A stretch of 64,000 bases of DNA, taken from Axinella damicornis (lineage: Eukaryota > Porifera > Demospongiae > Axinellida > Axinellidae). The notes beneath the pieces were generated by a model. That model had not been told where the DNA came from. It saw only the letters and a list, made by a program, of their open reading frames with translations, and made no database searches. Below, in pieces: positions 45,039-57,677 of this stretch. How positions within the stretch are numbered: the stretch's first letter is position 1; every line of letters starts with the position of its first letter. The position numbers and the translations under genes were made by a program. The stretch lies in assembly GCA_963931865.1 (NCBI GenBank), contig OZ007508.1, forward strand, positions 19,529,686-19,593,685, read 5' to 3'.

Positions 45039-48000
45039 ATGACAGCGCAGGAATCTACACCTGATCAATTGGATCAACCCCCTGGAGAATTTAGTTCAGC
45101 TCCAACCCCTTCTGTCGAGGACAGGCTTTTTAGAGCCATAGAGGGTGGAGATGTGCGGGCCATCAGGCAGTTCATTTCAGAAGATGTGATCACTCCAGAA
45201 TTACGACTGGGTCCTGATCAACTCACTCCTCTTCTTGTGGCCTGTCAACGTGGACAGAAGGAAGCAGTTCATCTCCTCCTTACTGAGTGTCATTACAACA
45301 TTAAAAGTCGTAGTAGAACAGGCCAAACTCCACTCCACATTGCAGCTCAAAATGGACATGTTGAGATTGTGAAAATGTTGCATCAAAAGTGGAACCATAA
45401 AACAGAAACTCCCCAACCACAGACAGCTGAAACTCCCCAACCGCAGACAGCTGAAACTCCCCAACCGCAGACAGCTGAAACTCCCCAACCGCAGACAGCT
45501 GAAACTCCCCAATCGCAGACAGCTGAAACTCCCCAACCGCAGACAGCTGAAACTCCCCAACCGCAGACAGCTGAAACTCCCCAACCGCAGACAGCTGAAA
45601 CTCCCCAACTGCAAACAGCTGAAACTCCCCGACCGCCGACAGCTGAAACTCCGCAACCAACCACAGCTGAACATTTACCCTCTGTCCAGTTTGGTTTGGC
45701 GGTCAACAACAGTGGAGACACTCCACTTCATCTTGCTGCTTCTCATAACCACCTGCCAGTGGTCCAATACCTTCTTCACGAGGCCAATTGCAGCCCACGC
45801 CTCACTGATTACGAAGGCCAGAGTGCTCTTCACTTGGCTGCTAAGCATGGGTACATGGATGTTCTAAAGGTGCTAATTGATGCTGTCAAAAAGGAAAAAG
45901 AGACATTTTGTCATGCGATTGTCCCAGCTAATTATAAGCCAGACTACCTCGGCCCCCCTGAGGTTCCAGATTGGAGTGCCCCCTTGTCTATCATCATAGC
46001 TACTGGAGATGAAGGTGGAGATACTCCACTTCACCTTGCCGTTACCCACAACCACCAGCCAGTAGTTCAATACCTCCTTTGTGAGGTGAAGTGCAGCCCA
46101 CACGTGACTAACAGCAAAGGTCAGAATGCTCTTCACTTGGCTGCAAAACATGGCCATGTACATCTTCTAACGATGCTAGTTGATGCTCTTAAAGATGATG
46201 GAGAACAGCACGACGCTGCTATGAAGAGTATAAAGCATCTTGCTTCACCTGGAGATTCTTCGTTCCCCAAACCTGCAGTATCACCTGTTGGGTCACCTGA
46301 AAGCCCAGTCTCCCCCAGCGTTAACACTGCAGCAATGGCTCAGGAAAGTTGTATGGGAAATTGTGATGCTAGTTCAAGTACGCCAAAGCTCTCTACGGAC
46401 CACTATGCCAGTGTGTCTTCTCAAGATAACAGTGGAAACACTCCACTTCATCTTGCTGCTACTCACAACCACCAGCCAGTAGTCCAATACCTCCTTTGTG
46501 AGGTGAAATGTAGCCCGCATGCCACAAATAGTGATGGCCAGAATGTCTTTCACTTGGCTGCCAAGCATGGCCATTTCAGCATCCTAAAGGTGCTAGTTGA
46601 AGCTATTGGAGATGATGGAGAACAGCACCAAGCTGCTAACAAGAATGAAACTGAACCCAGACAAACAAACTCTGAATTACAGAACTCTCTGCTCCCAGAG
46701 GATGCTTATCCCACCATCACATCCTCTGGAGATAACAATGGAAACACTCCACTCCACCTTGCTGCTGCTCACGGCCACCAACATATAGTCCATTACCTCG
46801 TTCATGAGGCACACTGCAACCCACACCTCACTAATGGTGAAGGCCAGATTGCCCTTCACTTGGCTGCTAAACAAGGCCACATTGCTTTGGTGAAGTACCT
46901 GATCCAGGAGGAAAACTGTGCTCTCATGCCCATGGATGATCTTGGTCAAACACCTCTCTACCTAGCTGCAGGAAATGGACAGTTAGATGTAGTGAAGTAT
47001 TTCGCCCTTGAAAAGCAATGTGATGTTAGTTTTGCAACTGTGAGGAAAGAAACATGCACGGTTGCATCTTCTTCCGGTCGTACACCGCTTCACATTGCTA
47101 GCCGAAACGGTCACATGAACGTTGTTAGATTCCTAGTGGAACAACTGTATTGTACAGATGAGGATGGTACGTCACCACTTCATCTAGCTTGCCAACAAGG
47201 CCACACGGAGATTGTTAAGTATTTCATTGAAGATCAGCAGGTAAGCCCGGCTAGCAGTCGACTAGATGGGTGTACTCCACTTCACTTGGCTGCTCTAGGT
47301 GGTCATATTGAGGTTGTAAGGTACCTGGTGGAGAGGAAGAACTGCAATCCAATCTGCACCGACAAATATGGCAATACCCCACTTTTCTGGGCCGAACTTG
47401 GAGGTAGCTTGGATGTCATCGAATACCTCAACCTAGTTGGGAAGGAAAGCAGTACCAAGGCAGATCACAAGGATAAAACACATCCTCTTTGCAATGCCAA
47501 CCGGGGTATCCTTAAATACTTGATCCAAGAAGATTTCTCACCACCAGATGGCAAAGGTGTCAGTCCGCTTCACATAGCATCCAGAAATGGTCACCAAGAC
47601 TTGGTTGAATATCTTGTGAACAAAAGGAAGTGTGACCCATCGTGTAAAGACAAGGATGGAAATACCCCACTTCACAATGCTGCACTGGGAGGAAACTTGA
47701 ATACTGTCAGATACTTTATAGGTGAGAAGCAATGCCGTCCAATGGTGAAAGGCCACTCGGGTAAAACTGCTCTTCATTTTGCAAGCCAGGAAGGCTACCT
47801 GAATATTGTGAAGTATTTAGTTGATGAACACCGAGTAGATCCTTCGTATCCAGACAACAGAGGTGCTACTCCACTTCACATGGCCTCCAAGAATGATCAC
47901 CTAGAGATCGTCAGATACCTTGTTGAAGAAAAGAAATGCAGCCCAATGTACAGAAACAAGGAAGGAGACACTCCACTTCACTATGCAGCATCAGAAGGAA

Positions 48001-51000
48001 GCATGTCTGTGCTTAAATACTTCATTACAGAGAAGAACTGTAATGCAATGGAAGGAGGAAACGATGGTGAAACACCACTATATAAAGCAAGTAGCAATGG
48101 CCGTCTGAGTGTTGTCAAGTACCTAATTGATGAAGAACAAGCAGACCCTTTTGTATCAGAAGATGATGGCTTTACTCCACTTCATGTAGCATCTATAAAT
48201 GGCCACCTGAATGTTGTAAAATATCTGGTTGAGGGGAAACAATGTGACCCATTGCTCATAAGTTTACAAGTGACCCCTGAACATCTTCAGTTTGCAGTAG
48301 ATGTTGTAGAAGGAAAAATGAGAATTACCCTTAAAGAGTTTGTTCTAAAACGTCCTAGAACACCACTTCATTGTGCAAGTGCGAACCATCAGCTGCCTAT
48401 AGCAAAATACCTCATTGACAACCTTCAGATCAACCCTTCATATCCTGATGAAGATGGAGCTACTCCGCTCCACATGGCATCTGCCACTGGACACACAGAA
48501 ATGGTCAAGTACCTAGTGGAGGAAAAACAATGTGATCCAATGCTCAGAAACAAGAAGGGCAATACCTCACTGAACATGGCTGCAGCTCATGGAAACGTAA
48601 GTATATTTAAATATTTGGTTGACCAGAAGCACTGCAATCCAATGGAGGGAGGATGGAAAGGTAGGACACCACTTCATGACGCAAGCCAAGAAGGCCATCT
48701 CCATGTAGTGATATACTTGGTTGAAGAAGGACTATTTAATCCCTCAACACCAGATGATGAAGGTATAACTCCTCTTCATTTAGCATCTGCCCAAGGACAC
48801 TTAGAAATAGTAAAGTTTTTTGTTGAACAGAAGCAGTGTAAGCCATTGAACTATCAGGACAGTAATGGTAAAACCCCTGTTGACCGGGCAGTACTTGCAG
48901 GAAGCTGGAGAGTGGTTTTGTATTTTGCTGTCCATAAATATTGCAATCCTTCACAGAAAGATCAGAAGGGTCGTACTGCTCTTCACTACTTCAGCATGGA
49001 AGGTTGTTTGGATTCAGTGAAACAATTAGTTGATGAACTTAAAGCCAATCCTTCATGTCCAGACAACGATGGTATCACTCCGCTTCACCTGGCATCTGCT
49101 AATGGACATCTAGCCATAGTGAAGTACTTTCTGGAAGAGAAGTCGTGTGACCTGTTATATAGAGACAGTGATGGAGACGCTGCACTCTCATTTGCCACAT
49201 ATGGAGGCAGCTTGGATGTAGTGAAGTACCTAATCTCTGAGAAGAAGTGTAATCCCACTGAGAAGAACAACAAAGGGGGAACTCCTCTTCATTATGCATG
49301 CATGAATGGCCACATGAGTGTGGTGAAGTACTTTGTCGATGAACTAAAAGTCAGTCCAATGAGTAAAGACAATAATGACATCACACTTCTTCACCTCGCT
49401 GCTCGTAAAGGCAACCAGGAAGTTGTCAGTTATCTTGTGAAGAAAGCTAATTGTGATCCTTTGTATTGTGATGGGATAGGCCTGACGCCTCATAAATTGG
49501 CTGCAATGAATGGCCAGTGGGATGTTGTGCTATTCTTTGCTAGAGAAAGAAAGTGTGATCCCCTTGTTAGTGATTCAGAGGGCAGAACAATCCTGCACCA
49601 TTTCACTGGTGCAGGTAAATTGGAAACTGTAAAGCAGATTGTAGATGAACTCCAAGCAGACCCTTCCACTCCAGACAATGAAGGAAATGTCCCACTTCAT
49701 GTTGCGTCAGTGAAAGGAAACCTCGATATCATAAAGTATCTTGTGGAGGAAAAGCAGTGTGACCCAATCATCAGGAAGAAAAATGGCAACACATCTTTGA
49801 ATCTTGCCACACTCAATGGGCATCTAAACATTCTCCAGTATTTTGTCCACGAAAGACACTGCAACCCAACAGAAGGAGGGTGGCGAGGCAAAACTCCCCT
49901 GCACGATGCTAGCCAGGAAGGCCACCTAAATATAGTAAGGTATCTGGTTGAAGAGGAAGGGGTAGAACCGTCATGTACCGATGCTGAGAACAGTACGCCT
50001 CTTCACTCTGCCTCTTACAATGGTCACCTACAAGTTGTCCAATACCTCATTCAGAAGCACTGCCATCCAATGCAGGAAGACAAGGATGGAAACACCCCAC
50101 TGAAGAAGGCTGCATCTCGAAAGCAATGGGGGGTGGTTATGTACTTCGTTACAGGCGGATACTGTACTTCAAATGAAAGAGGTGAGGGTGTGAGGATGTT
50201 CCGCCAAGCTTGCTCAGATGGTCGTTTGGATGTAATGAACTGCTTAGTTCAAAAATTGCAAGTTGATCCTTCTATTCCAAATGATGATGGTATCACACCA
50301 CTTCACATAGCTTCAACCAAGGGTCACCTCAGTATGGTCAAGTACCTTGTAGAATGCAAATGTAGCCCATTGTGCAAAGAAAAAGATGGCAACACTCCCA
50401 TGAATTACGCTGCACTTGGAGGTCACCTAAATGTACTTCACTACTTCATTACCGAAAAGAAGTGCAGTCCAACAACCAAGGGATGGCATGGCAGGACAGT
50501 CCTTCATGATGCAAGCCAGAGAGGCCATCTTCATGTTGTGAAATACCTAGCAGACATGCAACCAGTTGATCCCTCATGTAAAGATAATAATGGTCTGACT
50601 CCTCTTCACACAGCTTGTAGCGGAGGTCACATGGGTGTAGTGAAGTACCTAGTGAGTCAAAAGTACTGTGACCCTAGCATCTCACAACCCCAAGTTCCAT
50701 CTCCTATTGAGTTGGCATTTGTAAGTGGGAATATAGAGATTGCTGTGTACCTAGTTGGCAAGTGTACAGTGGCTCCCAGCAGCAATGAGCTGCTCAAAGC
50801 TGCTTTGAAACTATTCCCAGTACTGTCACCTTCTGTAAAGGTCTATATAATTGGCTATCGTTCATCTGGAAAATCGACTCTAACAAAAGCTCTTCAAGAT
50901 GAAGATTCACAATTCACAGGCAGATTCTTAAATGTGAGTGGTGTGACTGCTGGAACTGCCGGTATCGATCCAGTCCAGTTCAACAGCAAATGGTGTGGCA

Positions 51001-53863
51001 AGATCACTCTGTATGATTTTGCTGGCCACAAAGAATACTATGGCAGCCATGAAGCCCTGTTTGAAAGCACATCCCATCCAGTATTTTTGATTGCTGTTGA
51101 CCTCAGATTGGCAGATGAAGAAATATTGAAAACTCTCAAGTACTGGATCTCACTTGCTTCAAAAGGTGTGACTTGCGCCCAGTCCCAAGCCGACATCATT
51201 CTTGTAGGTAGTCATGCGGATGTGCTGAAGACAAAGGAACTCAAAGCCAAACGTGTTCTACTTGCTGAGTTTGTGAGAACTTCACGAGAGTTAAATTTTG
51301 AAAATGTGGAATGTGTTGGTTGGGCAGAATTGGACTGTCGCAAGTCTGCATCTGATGGAATGTCCAAACTACGCCAGCTGCTTGAGCAGAGTTGCAGATT
51401 GGCACGGTTCCGAGCTGACTACAACAACACCAATGCCATACTTCTATTGAAATTTCTAACTGAGAGATATATAGGTAGAAGGAAAGCTTGCACATTCAGT
51501 CAACTTTTTGATGCACTTCTTCACGAAGAAATGGAAGTTTTCAACACTCTGAAACACCCTCTTCGACTCTGTGAAGCATGTGAAAGCCTGAACACGAGTG
51601 GAGACATCGTTTTCCTGAAAAACCAGGAGAATATGGAAGATAGTTGGATCGTCCTGGAAAAGGAACACATTCTCTCCGAAGTTCAAGGGATCCTCAAGGC
51701 CATCAAGTCTCTAACCAGTACAGGTCTAGTCACTTGGTCACTTCTGCATACCAAGACAGAGGAACCATCCCTTGTGGTTGAGTACATGCTCAAGATGGAA
51801 TTCTGCTCAGAAATTAATCGCCATTCCTTCAAACAAATTAAGGGAGCTATTGAACCAAAGAAAGGTGAAAGGTATTTCTTTTTTCCAGATCTCACAATGG
51901 AGAAAAGACCCAAAGATGTGTGGCAACATTATGATCAGCTCACCTATTCATTTGGATGGATACTCAAGTGTTCACAAACTGATTGTACAAACTTCTTCAC
52001 TCCACGATTCCTCCAAGTCCTCCTAGTTCGTCTAACCTGCCGATTTGCCCTAACTCCTCGCCCTGACTCACCAACCGGTGTTGTTGATTCTTCTCCAGGC
52101 TGCAGGATATGGATGAATGGAATCAGCTGGAAAGATACTATGTTAATGGTTGAGGTATTAGTGGAAGTTATTCAGCAAAATAGTGCTGTGGTTGTGCTTT
52201 TGAAATGTCAGCAGGAGGCTACGGAAGAAATGGAATACTTCAAACTTCGCTCCTCCCTTATTCAGGAAGTACGTTCCGTAAAAAGCAAACATTGCCCCTC
52301 TCTTGAGACCACTGAGTCTCTCATTCTGCCTGACCACATCCAGCAGTACCCACTGCAATCGTTCCCAGAATTGCCCATTTCTGCTGTTGCCAAAGCCATT
52401 GCTACGAAACACAGAGGAATTATCCATCCAGACACAAGAAATTTCCTATTGCTAAAGGAATTGCTTCTATTTGATCCGTTTGAAAACTTTGGAGTAGCTT
52501 TGCTTCAGAAGCTATCATCGTATTATCAGAAGTCTCGTGAAGTTAAGGTCCAAGAGAGCGTTCTCGACACGCTATCCATTGCTGCAGTGGAAGCCTGGCA
52601 AAAGCTTGCAGTGATTCTACAAGTTGGCCCAGACATTATTTCAAAGGTCCAGATTGACCCTACGAAGACTGAGATTGAAAAGTGCCGAAGCATTTTGGAT
52701 CATTGGTCATCATCAAGAAAGAATACCTATTCAGACCTGTGCAAGCAGCTGAGCAGCTACAGCATATTTTCTGGAATGGTATGGATGATCATTTCCCGTA
52801 TTTATCTGCTAATAGTGTATGCTTATACTAGCTAATGGAATAGCCTATAGGTTAGTGATGCTGGGTGTATGGAATAGCCTATAGGTTAGTGATGCTGGGT
52901 GTATGGAATAGCCTATAGGTTAGTGATGCTGGATGTATGGAATAGCCTATAGGTTAGTGATGCTGGGTGTATGGAATAGCCTATAGGTTAGTGATGCTGG
53001 GTGTATGGAATAGCCTATAGGTTAGTGATGTTGGGTGTATGGAATAGCCTATAGGTTAGTGATGTTGGGTGTATGGAATAGCCTATAGGTTAGTGATGCT
53101 GGGTGTATGTAATAGCCTATAGGTTAGTGATGCTGGGTGTATGGAATAGCCTATAGGTTAGTGATGCTGGGTGTATGGAATAGCCTATAGGTTAATGATG
53201 CTGGGTGTATGGAATAGCCTATAGGTTAGTGATGCTGGGTGTATGGAATAGCCTATAGGTTAGCGATGCTGGGTGTATGGAATAGCCTATAGGTTAGTGA
53301 TGCTGGGTGTATGGAATAGCCTATAGGTTAATGATGTTTGGTGTATGGAATAGCCTAAGCGGCAGTATTGCTTGGCAATGTTGGCATGAATCTGGCTAAT
53401 GTAGTACCGGTAGAATCAAGGAGCACATTCAGGCACACAAATCTGTGAATTGCACTACCTAGCTATACTTATGCTGATATGGCATCTTGTGTGTTGTGAC
53501 CTACATAATAACTATGAACATCTGTAAATTATTTGGTAGCTAGTATAAGTTATACGTATAACTCACATCTGTCATTATCAACCATCTGACTACTACTTCT
53601 GGTCACCTGGCTCATTAGATAGCTAGTTGGTTGAACCAGCATGATGACTTAACTCAGAGGAATGCTCTGCACATAGAATGGTATGAATACTGAGAGCACA
53701 AAGTTTGAATACTGCATGCATATTTATCTCAACAACGTTTACATTTTTGTCTCTTCAGGAGTGTTTTCCAGATGCTGCCAGTACTCATGACCGTGACCAG
53801 AGTTTTGCTTCAATGTCCATGTCTGTAACGTCTGCAGGAGCATTCGCAGCAATGCTTCAGTGA
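45039..53863 (+). CDS. Giant ankyrin-repeat / ROC-COR GTPase / Death-domain protein
   Basis: Two exons, 45039-52778 and 53759-53863, join in phase 0 at ATG|GTATGG...TTCAG|GAG for 2,614 aa. ATG context CCACCATGAC is strong. Residues about 60-1900 are some 45-50 ankyrin repeats (TPLHLAA...GH...VVKYL pattern), interrupted by an AETPQPQT octapeptide linker (about 122-207) and a Ser/Pro linker (about 405-465). A Ras-of-complex GTPase follows with P-loop GYRSSGKST (about 1939), DFAGHKEYYG (about 1993) and VGSHAD (about 2056) in place of NKxD. A COR-like region comes next (about 2130-2400). Residues about 2515-2580 fit a Death domain (EAWQKLAVILQVG...ILDHW). The short last exon is Ser/Met-rich. ROC-COR with ankyrins and Death domain recalls DAPK1 without its kinase. 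A role in cell-death or immune signalling is inferred. A paralogue begins at 63796. Confidence 0.9.
45404..45662 (+). repeat. In-frame 24-bp coding minisatellite (AETPQPQT)
   Basis: About ten copies of CAGACAGCTGAAACTCCCCA plus ACCG encode AETPQPQT with a few variants (QS, QL, RPP). The array sits between ankyrin repeats. Its antisense frames are also open and should not be taken as genes. Confidence 0.95.
52836..53358 (+). repeat. 34-bp minisatellite in the ankyrin/ROC intron
   Basis: About 15 copies of ATGGAATAGCCTATAGGTTA followed by GTGATGCTGGGTGT. It occupies over half of the single intron. Confidence 0.95.
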
Positions 53864-54974
53864 GGTAATATCACTAGTTGCAGAAAGTTTAAAAAGTGCA
53901 TGGAATTTGGGGATCTATCCATATAAGCTATGCATGCTAACTAGTATCTATATACCCTAGCCCCAGTTTCTTGTAAGGTCACAACCACTAGCTACAATTA
54001 TAGGGTAGGGCCACGGAGTAGCTACTTGGCTAAGCTATAGTGTGGCACCAACTTATCCAAATCTATGGCACCCTATAGAAAAACAGTAGCTCAGAACTGA
54101 AATGTGTACTTGGTACACCACAGGGCCGTCGGAAGCAGTTGCAGAGTGGTCAGGCTAGGGTTGGTGTATGTTGCGGCGCGAAGCGCTGTGGAATTTTTTG
54201 TGCGCATTTAGGGGGGTCTGGGGGCATGCCTCCCCTGGAAGATTTCCACCTTCTGAGGTGCCATTTCAGAGTACATGTATATATATAGAACGAACGCTGT
54301 AAACGCAAACGATCACTTCGGAAAGGTCAGGGAACGAGGTTGGTGAGGGACAGCCATGATCCGATGTTGCTGCACAAGGTACGCATAATAGGTTTTTTTA
54401 AGCCCCAAAAAGTGGTCCGGCCATGGCCGGACAAACCGGACTGGTTTCCGATGGCCCTGCACCATCAGGTCATTGCCATACCTCTCATTGCTTTAAAAGC
54501 TGCAAAAGTGTGTATAGTCCCTCTTTGGTACTTATGCATGCACGTGTATACATAGACTGTTGTGTATTTTTTCTTTTGCAGTAATCCTACACCAATACAC
54601 CAGTAGCTATAGCAAGAAAACATTTCCAGATCTGTTTGTAATTAATTGCACCCATAGTGCTTGTATTTATAGTGTAGATTTTGCAGTGCATGACAAACTT
54701 GATTATGTATACTTGCTTGTACCCCTTGTACCGACTTTGATCGAATATTATAATGTGCCACCTTGTACTTAGTTACTGTTTTACCATTCTTTTATTAATA
54801 ACCCTGTAGCTAGCTACATATTATTCCACTGAAAATTGACCAATTTTGTAGACTGATGAATGTTGTTGATGTCGTAATTTGTTTTTGAAATCAGCTCAAA
54901 AGAACCACGAGCTTAGTCACATTCACTATAGATGAACTTTGAACTTAAGCTCCACCCTTTGCAAGTGAACTGAA
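53864..54974. other. Intergenic region with a small hAT-like element
   Basis: 3' flank of the ankyrin/ROC gene and 5' flank of the TMTC exon. The element at 54121-54459 is listed separately; nothing else recognised. Confidence 0.5.
54121..54459. mobile_element. Small non-autonomous hAT-like element
   Basis: Ends CAGGGCCGTCGGAA / TTCCGATGGCCCTG are 14-bp inverted repeats with one mismatch and resemble the ends of the 35268 element. The interior GGGGGGTCTGGGGGCATGCC is also of the same style. The target duplication is not clear. Confidence 0.6.
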
Positions 54975-55307
54975 ATGGCGTGGCTTGTTGTTGCAGCATC
55001 TCTTCTCACTTACGCGGACACTCTCAACAGCGGCTTCGTATTCGACGATCACAGAGGAATTTTGACCAACAATGACCTCGACCCGGAGAAAACATCTCTT
55101 TGGGATCGAGCTGTTCCAGAACGACTTTTGGGGCGGGTGCATGTCCAGAGTGGAGAGCCATCTTACCACCCCCTTACGGTGCTAACGTATCGTTACCTTA
55201 ACTACTACTTCACCGAACTGCATCCGTTCAGTTATCACCTGCAAAGTCATTCTTGGGAGAAAGTCAAAGTGGCCAACGTTTGCAGCCTTCTTGTTCGCAG
55301 TTCACAG
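54975..55307 (+). pseudogene. Orphan first exon of a TMTC O-mannosyltransferase gene
   Basis: ATG at 54975 opens a signal-anchor helix (MAWLVVAASLLTY) followed by SGFVFDDHRGILTNNDL, then PSYHPLTVLTYRYLNYYF and HPFSYHLQ. These are N-terminal landmarks of TMTC proteins, ER membrane enzymes with C-terminal TPRs that O-mannosylate cadherins. The Asp-Asp in VFDDH fits the catalytic DD motif of this GT-C fold. Homology ends at about 55235, near a weak donor (AAA|GTCATT). No further TMTC exon is seen to 64 kb, and copy B of the duplication begins at about 55308. It is either a truncated copy left at the duplication junction or a gene with a very long intron. Confidence 0.7.
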
Positions 55308-56020
55308 CTCAGTGACCATTCTTTGACCAGCATGTAATGCAAGTGGTAATAAAGCTCAGCCCACACACCTGCAACCGTTACTTGGAGAAACAGCTGAGGA
55401 GGCAGGACACAACCTTGTAATGTAAGCAAAATCTTTAAGCACAGGCTGTGCAATGTCCTTTTAGCTGGGGCACCATCACCAGATTTTTGAGATATTTACG
55501 ATCATAGTATATAGTATATACAATAGTCATGCAATAGAGTATTTACAGATTGAGCGCGTGGTGTAGCAGACTGTGATGGCTGAGTATCTGCACTCAAGTA
55601 TGGTAGCAATAGTTTACCACCTCATTTCACTACTGTCACACCCAGCCTCCTCTGAACAAATAGCTTAGCAACTGTCAGTGATGTGGCTGGTTCACATCAA
55701 AGAATGTTACTGATATCGATCCCATGTATATGCAGAAGCAAAATCAGACCACTGCTATAAGGCCGGGTGGTCCAGGGAGCAGCCTATACAATTGTGCTAT
55801 ACCCTAGTGTTTGAACTATATACATGATCGTTAGTGAACCATCAAGAATCAACCAGCTCTGTGCAATGATTCAGTGTGAGCTCAGTGGCTGCCATGGTAG
55901 TTAGAGTTCACATTGCTGCAAAATTCTGTAGCTAGCTACGTACTGGTCTTCTTTACCCAGACCACCTTGCACAGCAGTGATCTGGCTTTATCTGACTGTG
56001 CGGAAGCACATCCAGTAACT

Positions 56021-56383
56021 CCTCACGTGTTGCTCTGAGTACCCCCCCCCCCCCCCCCCCCCCCCCCCGCAGAAGGGTCTGGGAACCAAACTAGCTCTGC
56101 TGAGGGCTGATGTAACAGATCTATGTTGTAAGAAGGGTAGTACTTCTGTGAAGAGCAACACACCCATTTTTGGTTTCACTGCTTTTTTTAATTTTTTAAA
56201 ATGAAACTGACCATCATCGGAACAAGGGTACAGTCGGTCCCAATAGCCAGAGGCTTGCTGCCTCTCGGCCGGTAGGCACAAGCATGCCGTACTGCAAGCA
56301 ATACGAAGCAAGCAATTTAGCTATATGTGTTTACTTTGTTATCTGTAAATCCGAAGCTTATACCACGCACTCCTACCACACAC
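56021..56383 (-). pseudogene. HMCES 5' fragment (exons 1-2), inactivated
   Basis: Counterpart of HMCES exons 1 and 2 (42115-42134, 41909-42046). The start codon is GTG instead of ATG (56381-56383), the donor is GTATAAGC instead of GTAAGC, and about 17 bp that include the exon-2 acceptor are deleted. Frame is lost after CAYRPRGS, and a poly(C)/palindrome insertion (about 56039-56100) interrupts the SPQSN region. The remaining exons are not duplicated, so no HMCES protein can come from this copy. Confidence 0.85.
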
Positions 56384-57084
56384 GGTTGCCTTCTCTATGG
56401 CGCGCCGTTCTACGTTTTACCCGCGGAGACCACTGCGCATGCGTCCACGATCCAGCTTCATTCGATCGAATTCCCAAAACGCCCCGCCAGCATGTAGCAG
56501 CCCCATTAGGGCGGTTGCCACGTTAGGGCATCCGCTATGAATGCAATTAAAATCCGCCGCGCTCGTCCGGATGCTGCCCTAATCGGGCAAACCGACCGTC
56601 ATAAGCGCCCTGCTAACATGGATAGGCACCAAGCATACATTGCATGTTGTACTACTTACCAAAGAGGATAAGCATCCTTGCTAGTACCACAGTTGAGCTC
56701 AGCATGCAATAATGATATATTCACATTCAGGCACCCTTAACCATGCAGGTGAGCACTATAGCTAAAGGAAACGTGCGCAACCTGCGTGCATGGTTGTGGT
56801 TATAGATATGAATGAATGAATTGAACTAGGCTGGATTGCAATGCACATTTTTTGCTCTGCCCTAATCGGGCACCCCCCTGCATCCAGCCTGGTCGACAGT
56901 ACAACATGATATGGCTTGATATAAACTACCTCAGTCATGCTTGTCACACTCATAGGGTATGAAGTCTTGCAGCTGATTAACATTGCTAAAGGCTGTTGTC
57001 ACCAAGTTGCACAGAAGGAACTTAGCTACTAATGCATTGTAATTGTTTTGTGTGAATGGGGTTTTGTTACTTTGTGTACTCAGT

Positions 57085-57182
57085 GACTCAGTGCATGATT
57101 CTTTGTGCAGTGATTCTTTGTGCAGTGATTCTTTGTGCAGTGATTCTTTGTGTAGTGATTCTTTGTGCAGTGATGCTTTGAG
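57085..57182 (+). repeat. 15-bp tandem repeat in the transposon
   Basis: Six copies of CAGTGATTCTTTGTG (one with TGTAG). Confidence 0.9.
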
Positions 57183-57344
57183 TATTGTTTTTTGTGTTAT
57201 AGCACTGGCTAAGCTCTGTTCTATGGCTCAATCCTTTGTGTATTGTTAGGTTTGGCCTCGCCCTTGCATGAGACTATTGGTGTATGGTTGTATTGGGTGT
57301 GCTGTGTAAGATAGATTGAAAACTCAGTAGTCAGTTGCTTGGCT

Positions 57345-57645
57345 TTACAAAGAGCAAGCGGAAGACAGGATCAAAGACATGCACCGGCCCAATGGGTCAG
57401 CCTGTACAGCTATGGGAGCTAGGAAACTAGAGAAAACCTTTAGTGCCACATACTTTGTGAATGATGTACATGTGTACGACGACTTGTTCAAGAAACTTTG
57501 GACAAGTGTACGTACAGGTACATGCAAAGTGATGAAAACTCTAAGTGTTTCTGCACCTTCTCCAAAACTAGTCCGTACCTCGTACATAATGGAAAGGGTT
57601 AAGATGGATTTATTATTATGGCCCCAAAAGCCCTTTCTGTTCTGA
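57345..57645 (+). CDS. Possible upstream coding part of the transposon gene
   Basis: Open frame reading EDRIKDMHRPNGSACTAMGA then KLEKTFSATYFVNDVHVYDD and ending MDLLLWPQKPFLF before TGA 7 bp short of the next acceptor (TTTCAG at about 57671-57676). Composition looks protein-like, but I recognise no domain. If real, it would be an upstream exon or a separate small protein of the Ginger-like element. Confidence 0.3.
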
Positions 57646-57677
57646 AAGTGGTCACAACTATCGCCTTATCCTTTCAG

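Larger units (their letters stand above)
39461..55307. repeat. Segmental duplication, copy A
   Basis: From CTCAGTGACC at 39461 the sequence is collinear with that from 55308: the segment ACTTGGAGAAACAGC, then HMCES exons 2 and 1, the intergenic region, and the ankyrin/ROC gene start (45039 versus 63796). The left edge lies in HMCES intron 2. I infer the right edge at about 55307, where copy B begins directly after TMTC exon 1. Non-shared insertions explain the different spacing (5.6 versus 8.5 kb from edge to the ankyrin ATG). Confidence 0.85.

Noticed and set aside
45201..45721. Minus-strand frames over the ankyrin gene linker
   Set aside because: Shadow frames of the in-frame 24-bp coding repeat of the plus-strand gene.
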